Position numbers and translations under genes: made by a program. From Ulota crispa (lineage: Eukaryota > Streptophyta > Bryopsida > Orthotrichales > Orthotrichaceae): 64,000 nt of DNA. This document shows, piece after piece, positions 46,001 through 57,780 of this stretch (its first letter is position 1; every line of letters begins with the position of its first letter). The stretch is taken from positions 7,564,001-7,628,000 of the forward strand of contig OY987250.1 in NCBI GenBank assembly GCA_963920765.1. Reading direction: 5' to 3'. A model generated the notes under the pieces. It did not search any database. It had not been told where the DNA came from and was given only the letters and a program-made list of their open reading frames with translations.

Positions 46001-49000
46001 ATCAAAATTGGACTGTCATTTTTAATAAAGAACTCAACGTTATGCCTAATAACCTTCTCAAACCTCCAAACTTCGAATAGCCATTGTCAAGCCATTGCCC
46101 GGCATTCATCTCATTCCATGCAGTACAACTGATGGGTAGCAATCTGATGTGGGGGTGTAGAGCATTAAAAAGCACCTTGGTGAGGAGAAGCTGAAGGTGC
46201 GCTAATTCTTCACTAACCTGAAAAGCAACCAGTTTTTGAAATATTTTCTCTTGTCTACTTGCAAGAAAATATCAGCATCTCAAACATACCCGTAACCCTC
46301 TCTAATGTCACCTCTCTACAATTGCACACTTGTAATCCACTTTCAGAATATCTTGTCATGCTGTGTTCACATCTGGTTGGCCAAAGAAAAGAGACACGCA
46401 TCATGAAGCCCATCTTCCTGATGCAAGTTTGCGGCGGCAATCCCAAATAACACCATATTAGGTAAATTGGGAAAATGGGGTCCCAATTTGTACGTCACTT
46501 GGATCCAAAGAAGTCACCCAAAACCAAATTTGAAGGTTTTAGATTCAATTTGAGCCATTAAGATTTTTTCCCTCACAAATTCTTCCTCTCAGGTGAGGAC
46601 ACGTGTACAAAAAAGAATGCTAAGCTCAAATATAGGTGATGACCTACAACCCTCAGAAGTCCCAAAATGTACCCTTTTTCCCAGTTTACCTAATACGGTG
46701 TTAAATGTGATTTTCATAAATAGCACAGCGGCCTTAAACATTGCTAAATGTGCTAAAAAATCAACAAAAATTGCATTCATATATTTTTGCAATAATGTGA
46801 GTAGGAGTTCTACTAAATTTAGCCACGTTTGAGATTACTGGCTTGAAGTGATTGCTAACACGTTGGTCGAGTGGATGGTCACAGGAGTTCATTAATTTTG
46901 CTTTACTATACATGGCCCATCTTGATATTCCTGTCAAGAGGTTAGGTACACTAAGATCATTTACCCTTCTCCTTCCTTGTTCATCAATCTTAACTTCCCA
47001 ATATTTCTTTGACAGTGAAGGCAGTTTCTATTAAAATGGCACATATTCTTATTGCGCAAATTGAGTTACGCAAGCAATTTTCCTATGATAACTAGGATTG
47101 TCAGTAGTTTTTTTCATACACCTTACAAAAATAAACTAAGTTTTGAATTTTGTTAGAGAAGTTTGCCAAATTGTAGTGCAGAAGAAAGAGAAGCTTGTTG
47201 TTAATTCATGGGTTGGTGATTGTGAACAGAGGTACATTTGTAGAGTTCCGGGTGGGAATGGTGAATCTTTGCCCTGTCGGTCGAAATTGCAGCCCAGATG
47301 AGCGAGAAGCATTCATCATGTATGACGAGGTACATTCCTCTTGCTACTTTAGCCTACCAGCATGTTCATCCCAAATGATTCCATAAAAGCAAGTTGAAAA
47401 AAATGAATAATTGTGAATTATAGTAGGAAAGAGTTGTGTTATAAATATGTTAAGATGCTAACAGAATCTAACATGCATGGTTGAACTGATGCAATAAGAG
47501 TGCAATTATGTATACAAGTATTATTTGTACCTAAACCCTTAGTGGATTTAATGAGCTTTTAGTTATTGACATTGGAGTTGAACATTTTTTATTTTTTATT
47601 TGGAATGGTGATTTTTAGAAAAAGAATTAAGACAATAGTGAACTTAATTTTGCACTTTAGTTAATTATTCACCTTATATCTTGCAAAGTTACTATTAGGC
47701 TAGTAATTAGAGGATAAACGTGTCAATGTGGAGGCATGCCATTTTTCATTTTCAGGATTGTATGTGGCACATTCTCTTTTGCCTTGTATTCAAGTATGCT
47801 CACTCATTTGCATTTATTGCAATTTTAAGCATTGGTTATGCCAGCTTAAATATTGCATGTGGTGTGTTCTATGGATTGTAGTGAGCACAAGTGAATACCT
47901 TAATGTTTCACAACTAAGTGTGACTTGCACCCACAATAAAGTTATAATGCACCATATGCAATACACCTACATCACAATGACAACTAAACCATGTGACACA
48001 TCTATGATGGATCATTACTTGAGAACCTGTCATATGATATAAATACTACGTTGAACAACATTTACCTGTAAGTTACAAAGTATTTGAAAGACTAATTTAT
48101 TCTATGATTGTTAGTGTAGAAGCACAATGTAAGGAGAACATTTGTTGAGGTGCTAAAATCAAGATTCAAAGATTACAACCTTATCTTCTCAATTGGGGGT
48201 CAAATTGGCATTGATGTAAGTTTTCTTCCATTTGACAATGAGTATACAATAGGTAAGACCTTGCTTAAATGTGGTATGGATAGGACCAATATTACACACG
48301 GGATAGTTTGCATAGCATTAAGTATGAGATTATTGATACCAGGATTTTGTCAGGGCTCTATCATATAGACACGCAGTTACACTAGTATGAACTAATCTTG
48401 AAAATGGTAGAGAACTGCTCCTTAGGGTTTCCCTTTCAGTGAAACATGGCGTTGGATATTTCCTGACCATTTTAATTTTGACCCTACCAGGTATTCCCTG
48501 TAGGCTGGGACAAGACATTCTGCCTGGAATTCCTTGACAAAGCATTTTCAGAGATCCATTTCTTTGGGGACAAAACCAACCTGGTAAGTTTATTCTTTAC
48601 AACCACCTCTGCTCTAGATAAGCAACTATCATCTCAACTCAAATGAAGCCACTTGTCTAGTCTGAAGAGTACTAATATATTCTACAGCAAATAGTCCATT
48701 TGTTGTGACACGGAGACATCATCCTTTGAAATCCGGTCATTTCTCATATTACAAAATGTATGGAAATGACAGGGAGGCAACGACTACGAGATTTTCCAAT
48801 CTGAGAAGACGATTGGCCATACAGGTATACACAGTAATTTGCAGTAATAATACATATCCTACTACACCAGGTAATGCACACACAGAAATTTGCAGTAATA
48901 ATATATCATACTACACCAGGTAATGCACAAGTGTCGAAGACCTTGTGAAGCTTTATAAGAAAATGGAAGCATAAAACTTCGTGGGACTGTCATGCAGTGA

Positions 49001-49080
49001 CAGGTCCTGAAGACACAATCACGCAATGCTCTACGATATTTCTCAACAATACTTCACCCCTCCAAAAGGAAGAACAATAA
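43028..49080 (+). CDS. PMM: Phosphomannomutase (11 exons)
   Basis: Exons are 43028-43096, 44032-44076, 44754-44820, 45753-45829, 46161-46196, 46885-46940, 47230-47329, 48120-48215, 48491-48583, 48773-48824 and 48998-49080. All have GT-AG borders and matching phases, giving about 257 aa, the usual family size. The enzyme interconverts mannose-6-phosphate and mannose-1-phosphate in the cytosol, feeding GDP-mannose for glycosylation and plant ascorbate synthesis. It belongs to the eukaryotic PMM group of the HAD superfamily. The nucleophile motif is [12 protein letters not shown] near residues 11-22. Other family blocks are [71 protein letters not shown] and GGNDYEIF, the latter two holding conserved Mg-binding Asp residues. 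The C terminus is [15 protein letters not shown] plus a short tail. Intron 1 carries a 57-bp tandem array. It is convergent with the carrier gene. Confidence 0.96.
43150..43820. repeat. 57-bp tandem repeat array in PMM intron 1 (about 12 copies)
   Basis: The word ATTAGATTCTTAT or a variant recurs at about 43175, 43232, 43289, 43346, 43408, 43465, 43522, 43579, 43636, 43690, 43748 and 43805, mostly 57 bp apart. Units also contain GCAATCTTGATTCACTTTGA and AAAGATGTTGTT. Because 57 is a multiple of 3, long spurious repetitive frames appear on both strands. Confidence 0.95.
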
Positions 49081-49621
49081 ACCTAAAAACCCTCACTGCA
49101 AGGTGGAGAACAGTGACATAAGACGAAGTGTGGATTGCCAGAATCTCAACTTCAACGTTGAAAACTTCAATTTTGGATATAGAGCTAACATAACAGCGTG
49201 GGAGTTGAGATTTCTACAGATTCCTAAAAGCGAGTAAGTGCAATCTCGCCCTGGCGACACACCAACCCTCCGCTGTAGCGGATTCTTTCTATTACTATAA
49301 CCAACATGGTGCTATAATTGTGTTATAACTTCAAATGAAGATCTTACTGTGAAGTCGTTGATGGCGGCTAAAATGTGCTTTTCCTCAACAAAAAAAAAAG
49401 AAAGGACGCACCTGAAGTTGAAGAGTGGAATCTGATCTACAAAAAAAATTGTACCATTGTAATTGCCCTGGTTTAGAGCTCACTTCGCGGCCTCGGTTCT
49501 CACTGCCTCTTCAGTATTGTACAGCCGTCTAGCCCAAGTTTAAGAACGTAGGTAGAGAAACGTCAATCATCCTTCACCGACAAACGTTCTGCAATGACCA
49601 ACAGCGGGCATTACATTAATT
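49081..49621. other. Convergent intergenic space between PMM and the carrier
   Basis: About 540 bp lie between the two stop codons and should hold both 3' UTRs. On the minus strand near 49490-49530 there is a frame ending NTEEAVRTEAAK, which might be an alternative last exon of the carrier, but no phase-compatible acceptor was found. Confidence 0.45.
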
Positions 49622-52600
49622 TTACTTCCCATGGCCAACATGCGTAACAACCATGACACATACCGGTGCACAAAATAGAGAATAAGATAAAAATGCGCAG
49701 AAGGTAAGTAATGTACTCAGAAACTCGTATGTTGTGATCATGGAAGTTCCCCACAAGGACATGCTGAAAAAACGAGGTCCCAATCCCTTGTAGAATCCTC
49801 GCCAGCCTTCTTCCCTTAGCAATTTCTGTACTGTTTGTTTGATAGTTGGTCGATTATCTCCTTCTTGCACCAAAACCTGAAAGAAACTAATTGCTTTCAA
49901 GCATATTCGTCCAAAGAAACCCCCACAATGTAAAAAGACCTCCAACACGCAAGCTAACAGTTCAGGAACACAAAAAAATTATGTAGTAAAAGATTATTTT
50001 TTTCAAACGAACCTGCAAACGAGTCTTAACAGTATCCATGGGAGTTGTGGCAACTGCAGATGATGCCCCAGCAATCACACCTCCCAATGCCTGGACTAGA
50101 ACTACTTCACTACTTTTCGGCAGTTCTTTCTCCAGCTCACCTCCGTAGCCCAATCTCCTGCAAGGGATCAGGCCCATGAATAGAAAGCTGATTTCAGCCA
50201 TCCCTGACGTATAAAGAAATCGAAACATAAAACTAAAAAGAGACCTCTGTCAGATTATGGTCAGCAATCTGAAACGAACTGTTATACAAGTCAACTGGTC
50301 ACAATAAACACGACCATGACCTAATTTTACGGGTGAGAATTCTCAAGAATGGTGCTACACACCAGCTCCATCAAATACCAAAGAGTTAAAACCGACTATA
50401 TACCTCCAAATGAGACGTTGGCTGGATCCATAGGCTGCCCACCATACTGCATTAGATGGCGCGTAAGTAAGTATTGACATCCCAAAACCTCTGTAAAATC
50501 CTCGAATGCCATCGGTTCTTAAAATCGTCCTAATGGCATCCATGCTTCCATTATATTGATGTGCTCCTGGAGTACCTTGTACCATCAAACGTTGACTCAC
50601 CTGCAATCATCAAAACTGAGTTCATTTAAACTACATATATAATCAGAGAACGTCCCCATTGAAAAAGACTAACCAGTCAAGTTTGTTGTAAAAGCAGACC
50701 CTAGATTTGACCTACGACAATGACATGAAACATATGGTGCATGACACTTATAACCAACAACTCCCAATTCAAATGTTTAGCCTGAGGCTTTGTCAAAAAA
50801 AAAGTTATCAAAAATTCGAGTCCACCAAGATGAAGCTTAGGGTTTGTCCCGCTTGGTGGTGGAATTACTTTTGAGCTAATGAGTATATGTGTTGTACTTT
50901 AACATTTCTTGTTTGGCCAATAGTTGTTGGTTATAAGTGTCAAGCACTATACGTAATCAGCAGAATTTAATATAGGTCAGCATGTAAGCAAGCCTACCAC
51001 ATCAATTGGAACAAACACAGACTGAGATGCCAATGAGGAACATAAGCCTCCAAGCCCGTTGGCTATTGCAGCTGATGTGGCTTCAGAAACGTCCAGTTTT
51101 TCAGTCAGCTTCAACGTGGAAGCTTTTGTAGTTTCTAGAGCTGTCATGAACACCACCCTACTTGGAATTGCTCCTGAGATCACCACGCCAAAACCTCTGT
51201 AAAATCCCAGCACGCCCTCAGACCTCAGGATGTGCCTGAAAAGAGCTGGTGCTGTGGTGTGCGCGGTGTCAGCTCTTGCCACTTGCATTCTTGTCTTGAT
51301 CACAGAAACAGGGTAGAGAACTGCCGAAACGCCCGAGAACAGGCCAGCTCCCACCAAGAAGAACTTCGTCTTGTCAAGCCTGAACCAAATTCAATGCAGA
51401 AGACACAAGAGTGATTTCAGAGAGACACTACACTGAATATCGCGTTTAGGTTGCCCCACAATAATTTCTCTAAATTTCACACTGTACATATATTTACTGC
51501 TGCTACAGTCTTTTTCATCAAAAATTACTGCAACAAACCATTTTCAAAGAGCTTGTCAACAACAATGAAGCTGCAAAAAAACAAGCTAAGTTAGCTTCTT
51601 CCCAAGGCATAAATATGTGAAATCCAAGTATTTAGAGAGTTGCATGCTTTTAAAAGTGGCCAAATGATGAGTCATGAGGTAACTTACCAAGGTAGGGCAA
51701 CCTAATTGTCAAGGCAACCTAAATGCAATATTCAGTGTAGCTAATACCATTCAAACCATCGCATCTACGGAAATGTTACAATACAGTCGAGCCTCTTCAT
51801 TGTTACTAGCTTAATACGAAACTGGCATGAGGTTAAGCTTCATGTGCAGGAGCTACAAGAGAAGTCTAGGAGCTTGGACTCACTCAGAATTTAGAGATCC
51901 TAGCATCTAGACCATCACAATACCAAGCAAAAACTTTATCAGCCACTACAATACACATTTTGAGAGACCCTGAATATCTCCAATTTGATTAGGAAGTGTG
52001 ATAGCTATAGTATAAACAGTGTTGAATAGCTTTAGTATAAACAGAGTGGATATCTACAATTTCATTAGGAAGTGTGATAGCTACAGTATAAACATAGTGC
52101 TGAATAGCTATAGTATAAACAGAATGTTGATACTTAGGGTTCAGGGTTTATCACAGCTAATTGATCAACTGAGCGTCCAAAACCCTAAACCGAATGGCTC
52201 GAAAGGTGACTATCCAAGTGAAGAACGAAAATCTGAGACACACTAAGAATCCAAACCGAGAATGAACTAAATTCATACATTGCTGACCGAAAATAGCCAG
52301 GGAAGCTAAAATCCTGCAAGAAAATAAAAATGGCGACTTCGTCACACACGCCATTTGCTTCAGTGTATGCGCCAAAACCATACTAAAGTTTTAGCCTAAA
52401 ACCCTAGTCACTCGAAAAACCCTCGGAATTCACAGAAAAAACCGGCGCACATAAACCAGATCGATTTCAGCTTGCGCAATGAAAGAATTATATTCAAAAT
52501 TATGTTCAAAAAAAGGGAACGAAGCGGAAAATCAACGCGAGACAGAAAATGGTGACGAGAGAGCTAAACCTTTGCAAAAAAACCAGCTGACGACATTTTC

Positions 52601-52964
52601 ACACACATGCCATTTTGCTTCGGTTTGGTTCATTGTTATACATGCATCAGAAATCGCACTAAAACCTCTATTCAAAAACCCTAAAAATCAACGCGACTCC
52701 AACATTGGAGACCGAAAATGGTGATGAGAGAGCTAAACCTTTGCAAAAAACCAGCTGACGACATTTTCACACCCATGCCATTTTGCTTCGGTCCATTGTT
52801 ATACATGCATCAAAAATCACACTAAAACCTCTACTCAAAAACCCTAAAGCGGTCAGAATTCAAAGAGGAAAAGCGACCAATTACCTGTCCCAATTGATTT
52901 CGGCTTGCGGAAGAGCCACCCCCGCTGCGGCCCTGCGTTCATGCGCTGCAGGAGCGGCCGCCAT
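49622..52964 (-). CDS. Mitochondrial carrier family protein, SLC25A44-like (5 exons)
   Basis: Exons on the minus strand are 52964-52885, 51379-50998, 50600-50404, 50157-50013 and 49876-49622, all GT-AG, in frame, giving about 352 aa. Mitochondrial carriers have three repeats of two membrane helices each. The three signature motifs are visible: YPVSVIKTRMQ, VPIDVVSQRLMVQG and TPMDTVKTRLQV. Each is followed by an EG/DG...GFYRGFG-type or GFYKGLG-type block. The N-terminal EINWDRLDKTKFFLVGAGLF matches plant SLC25A44-like carriers. Animal SLC25A44 imports branched-chain amino acids into mitochondria; whether this plant protein does is unproven. The last ORF runs on past the usual end (TTYEFL) with a hydrophobic tail, so the true 3' end may differ through an extra splice. 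Intron 1 contains short tandem duplications and a TA-flanked MITE. Confidence 0.92.
51429..51739. mobile_element. TA-flanked MITE (CACTGAATAT ends) in carrier intron 1
   Basis: The ends are TA-CACTGAATATCGCG and GCAATATTCAGTG-TA. Matching inner blocks, in inverted orientation, are found at 62480-62715 (GAGTCATGAGGTAACTT versus AAGTTACCTCATGACTC). TA on both sides suggests a Tc1/mariner-type MITE. Confidence 0.7.
51985..52135. repeat. Short tandem repeats in carrier intron 1
   Basis: The words AGCTATAGTATAAACAG, AGCTTTAGTATAAACAG and AGCTACAGTATAAACA recur four times, with a longer repeat of AGGAAGTGTGATAGCTA twice. Confidence 0.75.
52535..52850. repeat. Tandem duplication beside carrier exon 1
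   Basis: A segment of about 130 bp (starting GAGAGCTAAACCTTTGC and ending AAAAACCCTAAA) is present twice, at about 52555-52687 and 52727-52848, with few differences. A third, weaker relative lies at about 52330-52430. The copies carry CCATTTTGCTTCGG and a TACATGCATC word. Confidence 0.85.
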
Positions 52965-53430
52965 CGCGAGCTTATCGTTCTGCGCCAGTCCTCGTTCGTC
53001 ACGAGCAACGATCTCTCCAACAATCCAACGACTCTCTCGTCACTAACCAGAACGAACTCTGAACTTCATAGTTTCTGAAATTGCATTGCAAGCGCAAGCT
53101 TACATCGACAAGTGCAACATTCCACTCCTCCGGCAAAACACCATGAGGGCAAGAAAGGCTTGCGACTTGCGAGTGTCCTTGACCTTCACGCTAGGGTTTG
53201 GAGCTCGAGTAGCCTGAACGACTGCCGCAACGAAAAGTTGCAAAACGAGAGGATCTCAGCTCCAATACAACAAAGATTCTCCTGAGATTCCCTCCCCCCT
53301 CATTCTGCGTTCCCGTGCCTGTCCGCGTTCCCACTTCGGGGCGAGAGGTGTCAGATGTCTGGGCTTCCACGGTGAAGTTTAGGGCTTCTACAATTGGAGG
53401 GCTTGAGAGCTTTTTTAGTCGAGGCACAGG

Positions 53431-53761
53431 TAAGGTACGAGGCTCATAAACCGTCCATATAAGGGCTGAAACTGGATTTTGGGGAGGTGAAACTTTCTGA
53501 AATGTTTTTCAGTAAATTTTCCTTGAATGCCAACAAGAGAAGTTGGCATCTAATCCAAGTTGTTTCATATTTTTGGAGCTTTGTGGACATAGTTATGAAA
53601 TTTTGAAGTTGAAGTGCATAGGGCTCTAAAATTGTCCACCTCCTCAAATGTATTCCACTTGTACATTTCTGAAGCTCATAAAAAACAGCATGTACAAAGG
53701 ACGTACATTTGAGAAAGTGGACGGTTTTAATGCCCGGATGGTTTCAGAGCCTCCTACCTTA
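53431..53761. mobile_element. TA-flanked AGGTA MITE upstream of the carrier gene (331 bp)
   Basis: The ends are TA-AGGTACGAGGCTCATA and AGAGCCTCCTACCT-TA. The interior matches 16848-17178. It lies about 470 bp upstream of the carrier start codon, at the edge of its presumed promoter. Confidence 0.85.
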
Positions 53762-55600
53762 AGAACTCCAAAAATGTATAGGGCAATGCTGCAAGAAGAG
53801 GGGATTGTGGGAAAAAAGTGCCGACGAGGAGGCCATTTTTTTCTCACAATCCTTGACAACAATAGCATTTTCCGGCATAAACAAATGCAAGAAAATGGCC
53901 AAATGGGATGAAGGTTGTGAAGTTGAACTGGATGAGAATTTTTTTGGACGAAAAAACGTAATGCTCAATTACACGGGCAAAAACATGTAATCGGTTGGTT
54001 GCGGCACATAACCCACCCCCCCAAATGAACAAGACATTTTCTTGCGGTGGTTTACGATAAAAAAAGGGCCCTATTATGTATCCAAGACCAGGCCACACCA
54101 AACCAAACTTGTGTTTTGAGACAATGTTATGTAAAAAATAAGTGGTGGCATTTATTTTTGAGTGTAAAAGTAGATTCTTTGATTTACTATGCTCATTATT
54201 CTAGTCTATTCAAAGTTGACGTTTCTTGAGAGCTTGCAAACTGGCGTCTCAAACCTCCTACTTTAGAATGGTGGAGAGATTGTCTTTAGTAGAACAATAG
54301 ATGAAACTTTGGAAAGATGATTGCTTCCCAATTTTCCAAAAATACAAATTACTTCTTTATCTATTTCAAATCGATTGTTTTGGCATGTGTGGCCCCGACA
54401 TCATACATGAGTTTGCAATCCCAATGCATAATTGGTTTTGGAATTGTCAAGGACCACAGGGAGGTTGATCTTAGGAAGGATGGAAGAATTGCAAAAGGAT
54501 ATGTAAGAGAATCAGTTGCATAATTAGTTGCACTTATCAACCAGATTCATAGCGGGCATCTTTTTGAGCTTTACAACTTTCATTTGATTGTTGGCTAGGA
54601 CCACTCTTGTATCAAAGTTGTGAGCTTCATGTTTGAATATGCTAGTGAATCGGGGATAATTTTCTCCCATTGGCCTGGATTCACCTCCACTATACCATTA
54701 TTGTAGATCACCTTCGTTGAATTGTGGATGCCCTAACCCTTGTTGCTTGAGAAGCACTCCTAGATCTCCACAATATTTTAACTGCTATTTTTTTTGCTAA
54801 AAAAATCATGTAGATTATAAATTTTTGAACAATAACTTGATTGATTTAAGGGGGAAAAAGCACTTCTCCACAACCTTAAAATTTTGAACCTTTGAAATTT
54901 CTTTGCTAAGACAAGGTCATACAAGGTTAGAAAACTGACTTGTAGACTATTTTAGATGTAATACGTTTGCACAAGTTTAAATGTATTTATATGTGCATTC
55001 TAAAAGATTGGTTTAGCTCTTCAAACCACCTGTCCATTTCTCCAAATTTGAGTCATGCTAATTATTTAGTACCAACCTGACCAACATGACAATGATGCTA
55101 AAAATAAAAATAAAAATAAAACAGAACATCATAAACAATGTTGAGGAATTATCTTTCTCTTCTAGAGAAAAAAATACAAACTTTCAATATAGATTGTTCA
55201 AAATTTGCTTCAAAGTTTATGTTGTCCAAGTACAGTCAACACAATATTCACTAATTTGGAAAAAAAACTTCCCAAAACAAGTTTTGAGGATACCAAGTTT
55301 TGCATTTGTGAGAATATTTTAAAGAATTAAAGTAGATTTTTTGGTATACCTTCAGGATACTTCATCATTAATGTAAGATCTTGAAGAGATCATCATAAAA
55401 TTCACTTTAAACCATCTAAAATCTCTTAAAACTAAAAATTCAAAAGTTCCAAAATTGGGGTTTTTTCCCAAATTAACAAATATAGCATATTATGTAACAC
55501 TGTTGTGTAAAAGTGTGCATGTGTTGAATCTAATTGATAATAACATCTATTTCCAAACCCAAGATTTGAATATTTGACAGATGTAAATGTATATATGTAT
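53762..55600. other. Spacer without recognisable gene
   Basis: Short frames on both strands around 53640-54100 overlap each other and have no domain. The remainder is AT-rich. A solitary CCTCCTACTTTA word near 54257 resembles an AGGTA-family end. Confidence 0.4.
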
Positions 55601-55608
55601 GTATGTAA

Positions 55609-55612
<4 letters not shown>

Positions 55613-55646
<34 letters not shown>

Positions 55647-56028
55647 AATTGATATATGTAGAATACCCTTTCCAATATTCTACCATACTATACATGGTTA
55701 ATATTTATGATATTATAGTAGGTATGGACCAGAGACAAAACATCACTAAATTGAGAATTCAATCTAACATAAAAGTTTCAACTTTAGCTTTGCTTTTCAG
55801 CTCTAAATCTCACTTCTAGTATTGATTTAGAGGCCTAAATTAAACTCAACATAATTTGTATTTATTAATTATTTCTATGAGTGAGAAATGGAGTTGAAAG
55901 TTAGAGTTAAAGTTGCAATCTTAATGCCAAACTCTATTTTCAAATTAGTGATGTATTGTTTGTGGTCCATACCTATTATAATATCATACATATTGGCCAT
56001 ATATAGTAAGTTTCATATATATATAAAA

Positions 56029-56061
<33 letters not shown>

Positions 56062-56062
56062 A
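55613..56062. repeat. TA microsatellites flanking a palindromic element
   Basis: Runs of TA dinucleotides lie at about 55613-55642 and 56013-56062. Between them, 55643-56000 holds inverted arms (TATAGTAGGTATGGACCA and GTGGTCCATACCTATTATA) and a GGGAATTGATATATGTAG terminus resembling those at 20508 and about 41893. The right part of this element is lost in the microsatellite. Confidence 0.7.
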
Positions 56063-56158
56063 ACATAAACATATTTGGATTACAAAGATGATTTTGGATG
56101 TAACTCATTCCAACAATAAAGTTGAATTTTTAAATAATTAATGAAGTGAGGAATGTAC

Positions 56159-56920
56159 TTAACCCCTAAGTGCCCCCATTGCCTCATATATTGCCTCCCA
56201 TGATTTCAAAGCCTTGTTTGAAGCATTGGATCTAACTTTTTGATCTTGCTATAAATTACAATTATGAAGACATTCAAGTTGTCAACGCCAATGGAATAAT
56301 GGCAACAAAAATCAAATGTTGTACAAGTGCTCCAAGAGATTTGATTGGGTGAAACACCATACAGGGCATGGTGGCAATTAGCATTTTACCAATTGCAATT
56401 GGTCAATATTCCTTACAAGCTTCCTTGAGTGTGCTTTGTGGTAGTGGGAAAGTTGTTGGAAAGGGTTCAAGCATGTTCTAGACCCTTATTATGGCAACCG
56501 TCACTGATTGTATCAGTCATTGTTTTCCGTGCAATAGCAATTTGGAGCCCTAAAACTTGACATAAAAGAAGTACAAACTTCACTAATTTACAAGTGTGTG
56601 CATCCACATCTAATCTTGCTACCCACAAAATTTGAGATGAATTAAGGATTTATAGAATTTTATAAAAATTAATAAATAGCAATTACCTGCCAAAAAATGA
56701 GATTTTGCCATTACGTGTTGTTTGATGAAATGTTATAATCTCCCATCTCCCACGGTCAATTGTTCCCAAAATTTGCAAGCCATTTTTTGAGTAGGTGTTC
56801 CACTATTTTCAATGGTCACTTATTGTGGATCATCCAAATTAGTTGAGATATAATGCACCCAAGTTGTCGGTATCCAAAAACCATGACTTTGGTGAAAACA
56901 ACATTATTGCTCAGGGTTAA
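56159..56920. mobile_element. TTAA-flanked piggyBac-like element (762 bp)
   Basis: The left end is TTAACCCCTAAGTGCCCC and the right end TTGCTCAGGGTTAA. The interior is an inverted, diverged copy of the element at 123-1242. Shared words include ACCATACAGGGCA against its counterpart near 780. No long open frame remains. Confidence 0.7.
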
Positions 56921-57417
56921 TATCAAACAAGAATTTGGTCCCTTTTGTATATGACCCACAAAAATTTGCTTAATACCTTCTTTTTCTACTTATTGATTTT
57001 TTCTTAGTGCTTTGAACACCCCAAAATGTTACTTTTTGCTGATGTTGCATGCATGTCATATTTAACTAAATATGAACTATTAATGTATCTATGTATTATG
57101 CGCACAATCATGAACTATGTAATAAAAACATTGGAAAATATCTTGATGATTGAGCAAATATTGAAAAATCTTCCCATATTTAGACAAATCAAGAGGTTTT
57201 CCATTATCTTTTCTATCATTGTTAAGATTTATGAATTTTGCAAAGTTCATATTCAATTGAATATGGCATATGTACTATACTCATCTATTATTGGCCTCTA
57301 GTGTAGTCCCAATTCCAAACTCATAAAAGTACTTTTAGCATCTTACTCCTATAAGATTATATGATATGCCACTTATTGACATCCATGGAGCAAAGTTTAC
57401 ATTGATGTACTCTTTAT

Positions 57418-57583
57418 CACTACAAGAAAAATGGTCCGCAATGACATGTCCAAATTGACAAAAATTTGACAAAAATTTGACAAAAACATGTCTAAATTGA
57501 CAAAAAAATGTCCAAATCAATGTGACTTAATTGACAAGAAATGTCCAAATTGACATTGCTCCAAGCATTGCTCCCTTGTAGTG
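57418..57583. mobile_element. Mini-CACTA element (166 bp)
   Basis: The left end CACTACAAGAAAAATGG is the classic plant CACTA terminus, and the right end is CCCTTGTAGTG. Flanking triplets are TAT and TTT, so the duplication is imperfect. The interior repeats AAATTGACAAAAA and AAATTTGACAAAA words. Confidence 0.75.
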
Positions 57584-57603
57584 TTTTCATATAATGAAAC
57601 TAC

Positions 57604-57777
57604 CACTAGAGGAAACCCGTGTTTTTTCTAACGGATTTTTTTGGACATTCACTTGTTTTCATGTTAACAATGACATCAAATATAACATCAAGATGTTAGT
57701 TTGAACATCAATTATAACATATAAAAAAGTGGACGTTCAAAAAAATCTGTTATAAAAAACACGGGTTTCTTCTAGTG
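57604..57777. mobile_element. Mini-CACTA element (174 bp), TSD TAC
   Basis: The left end is CACTAGAGGAAACCCGTG and the right end CACGGGTTTCTTCTAGTG. It is flanked by TAC at 57601-57603 and 57778-57780. It lies only 20 bp from the previous mini-CACTA element, but the two have different termini and interiors. Confidence 0.88.
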
Positions 57778-57780
57778 TAC

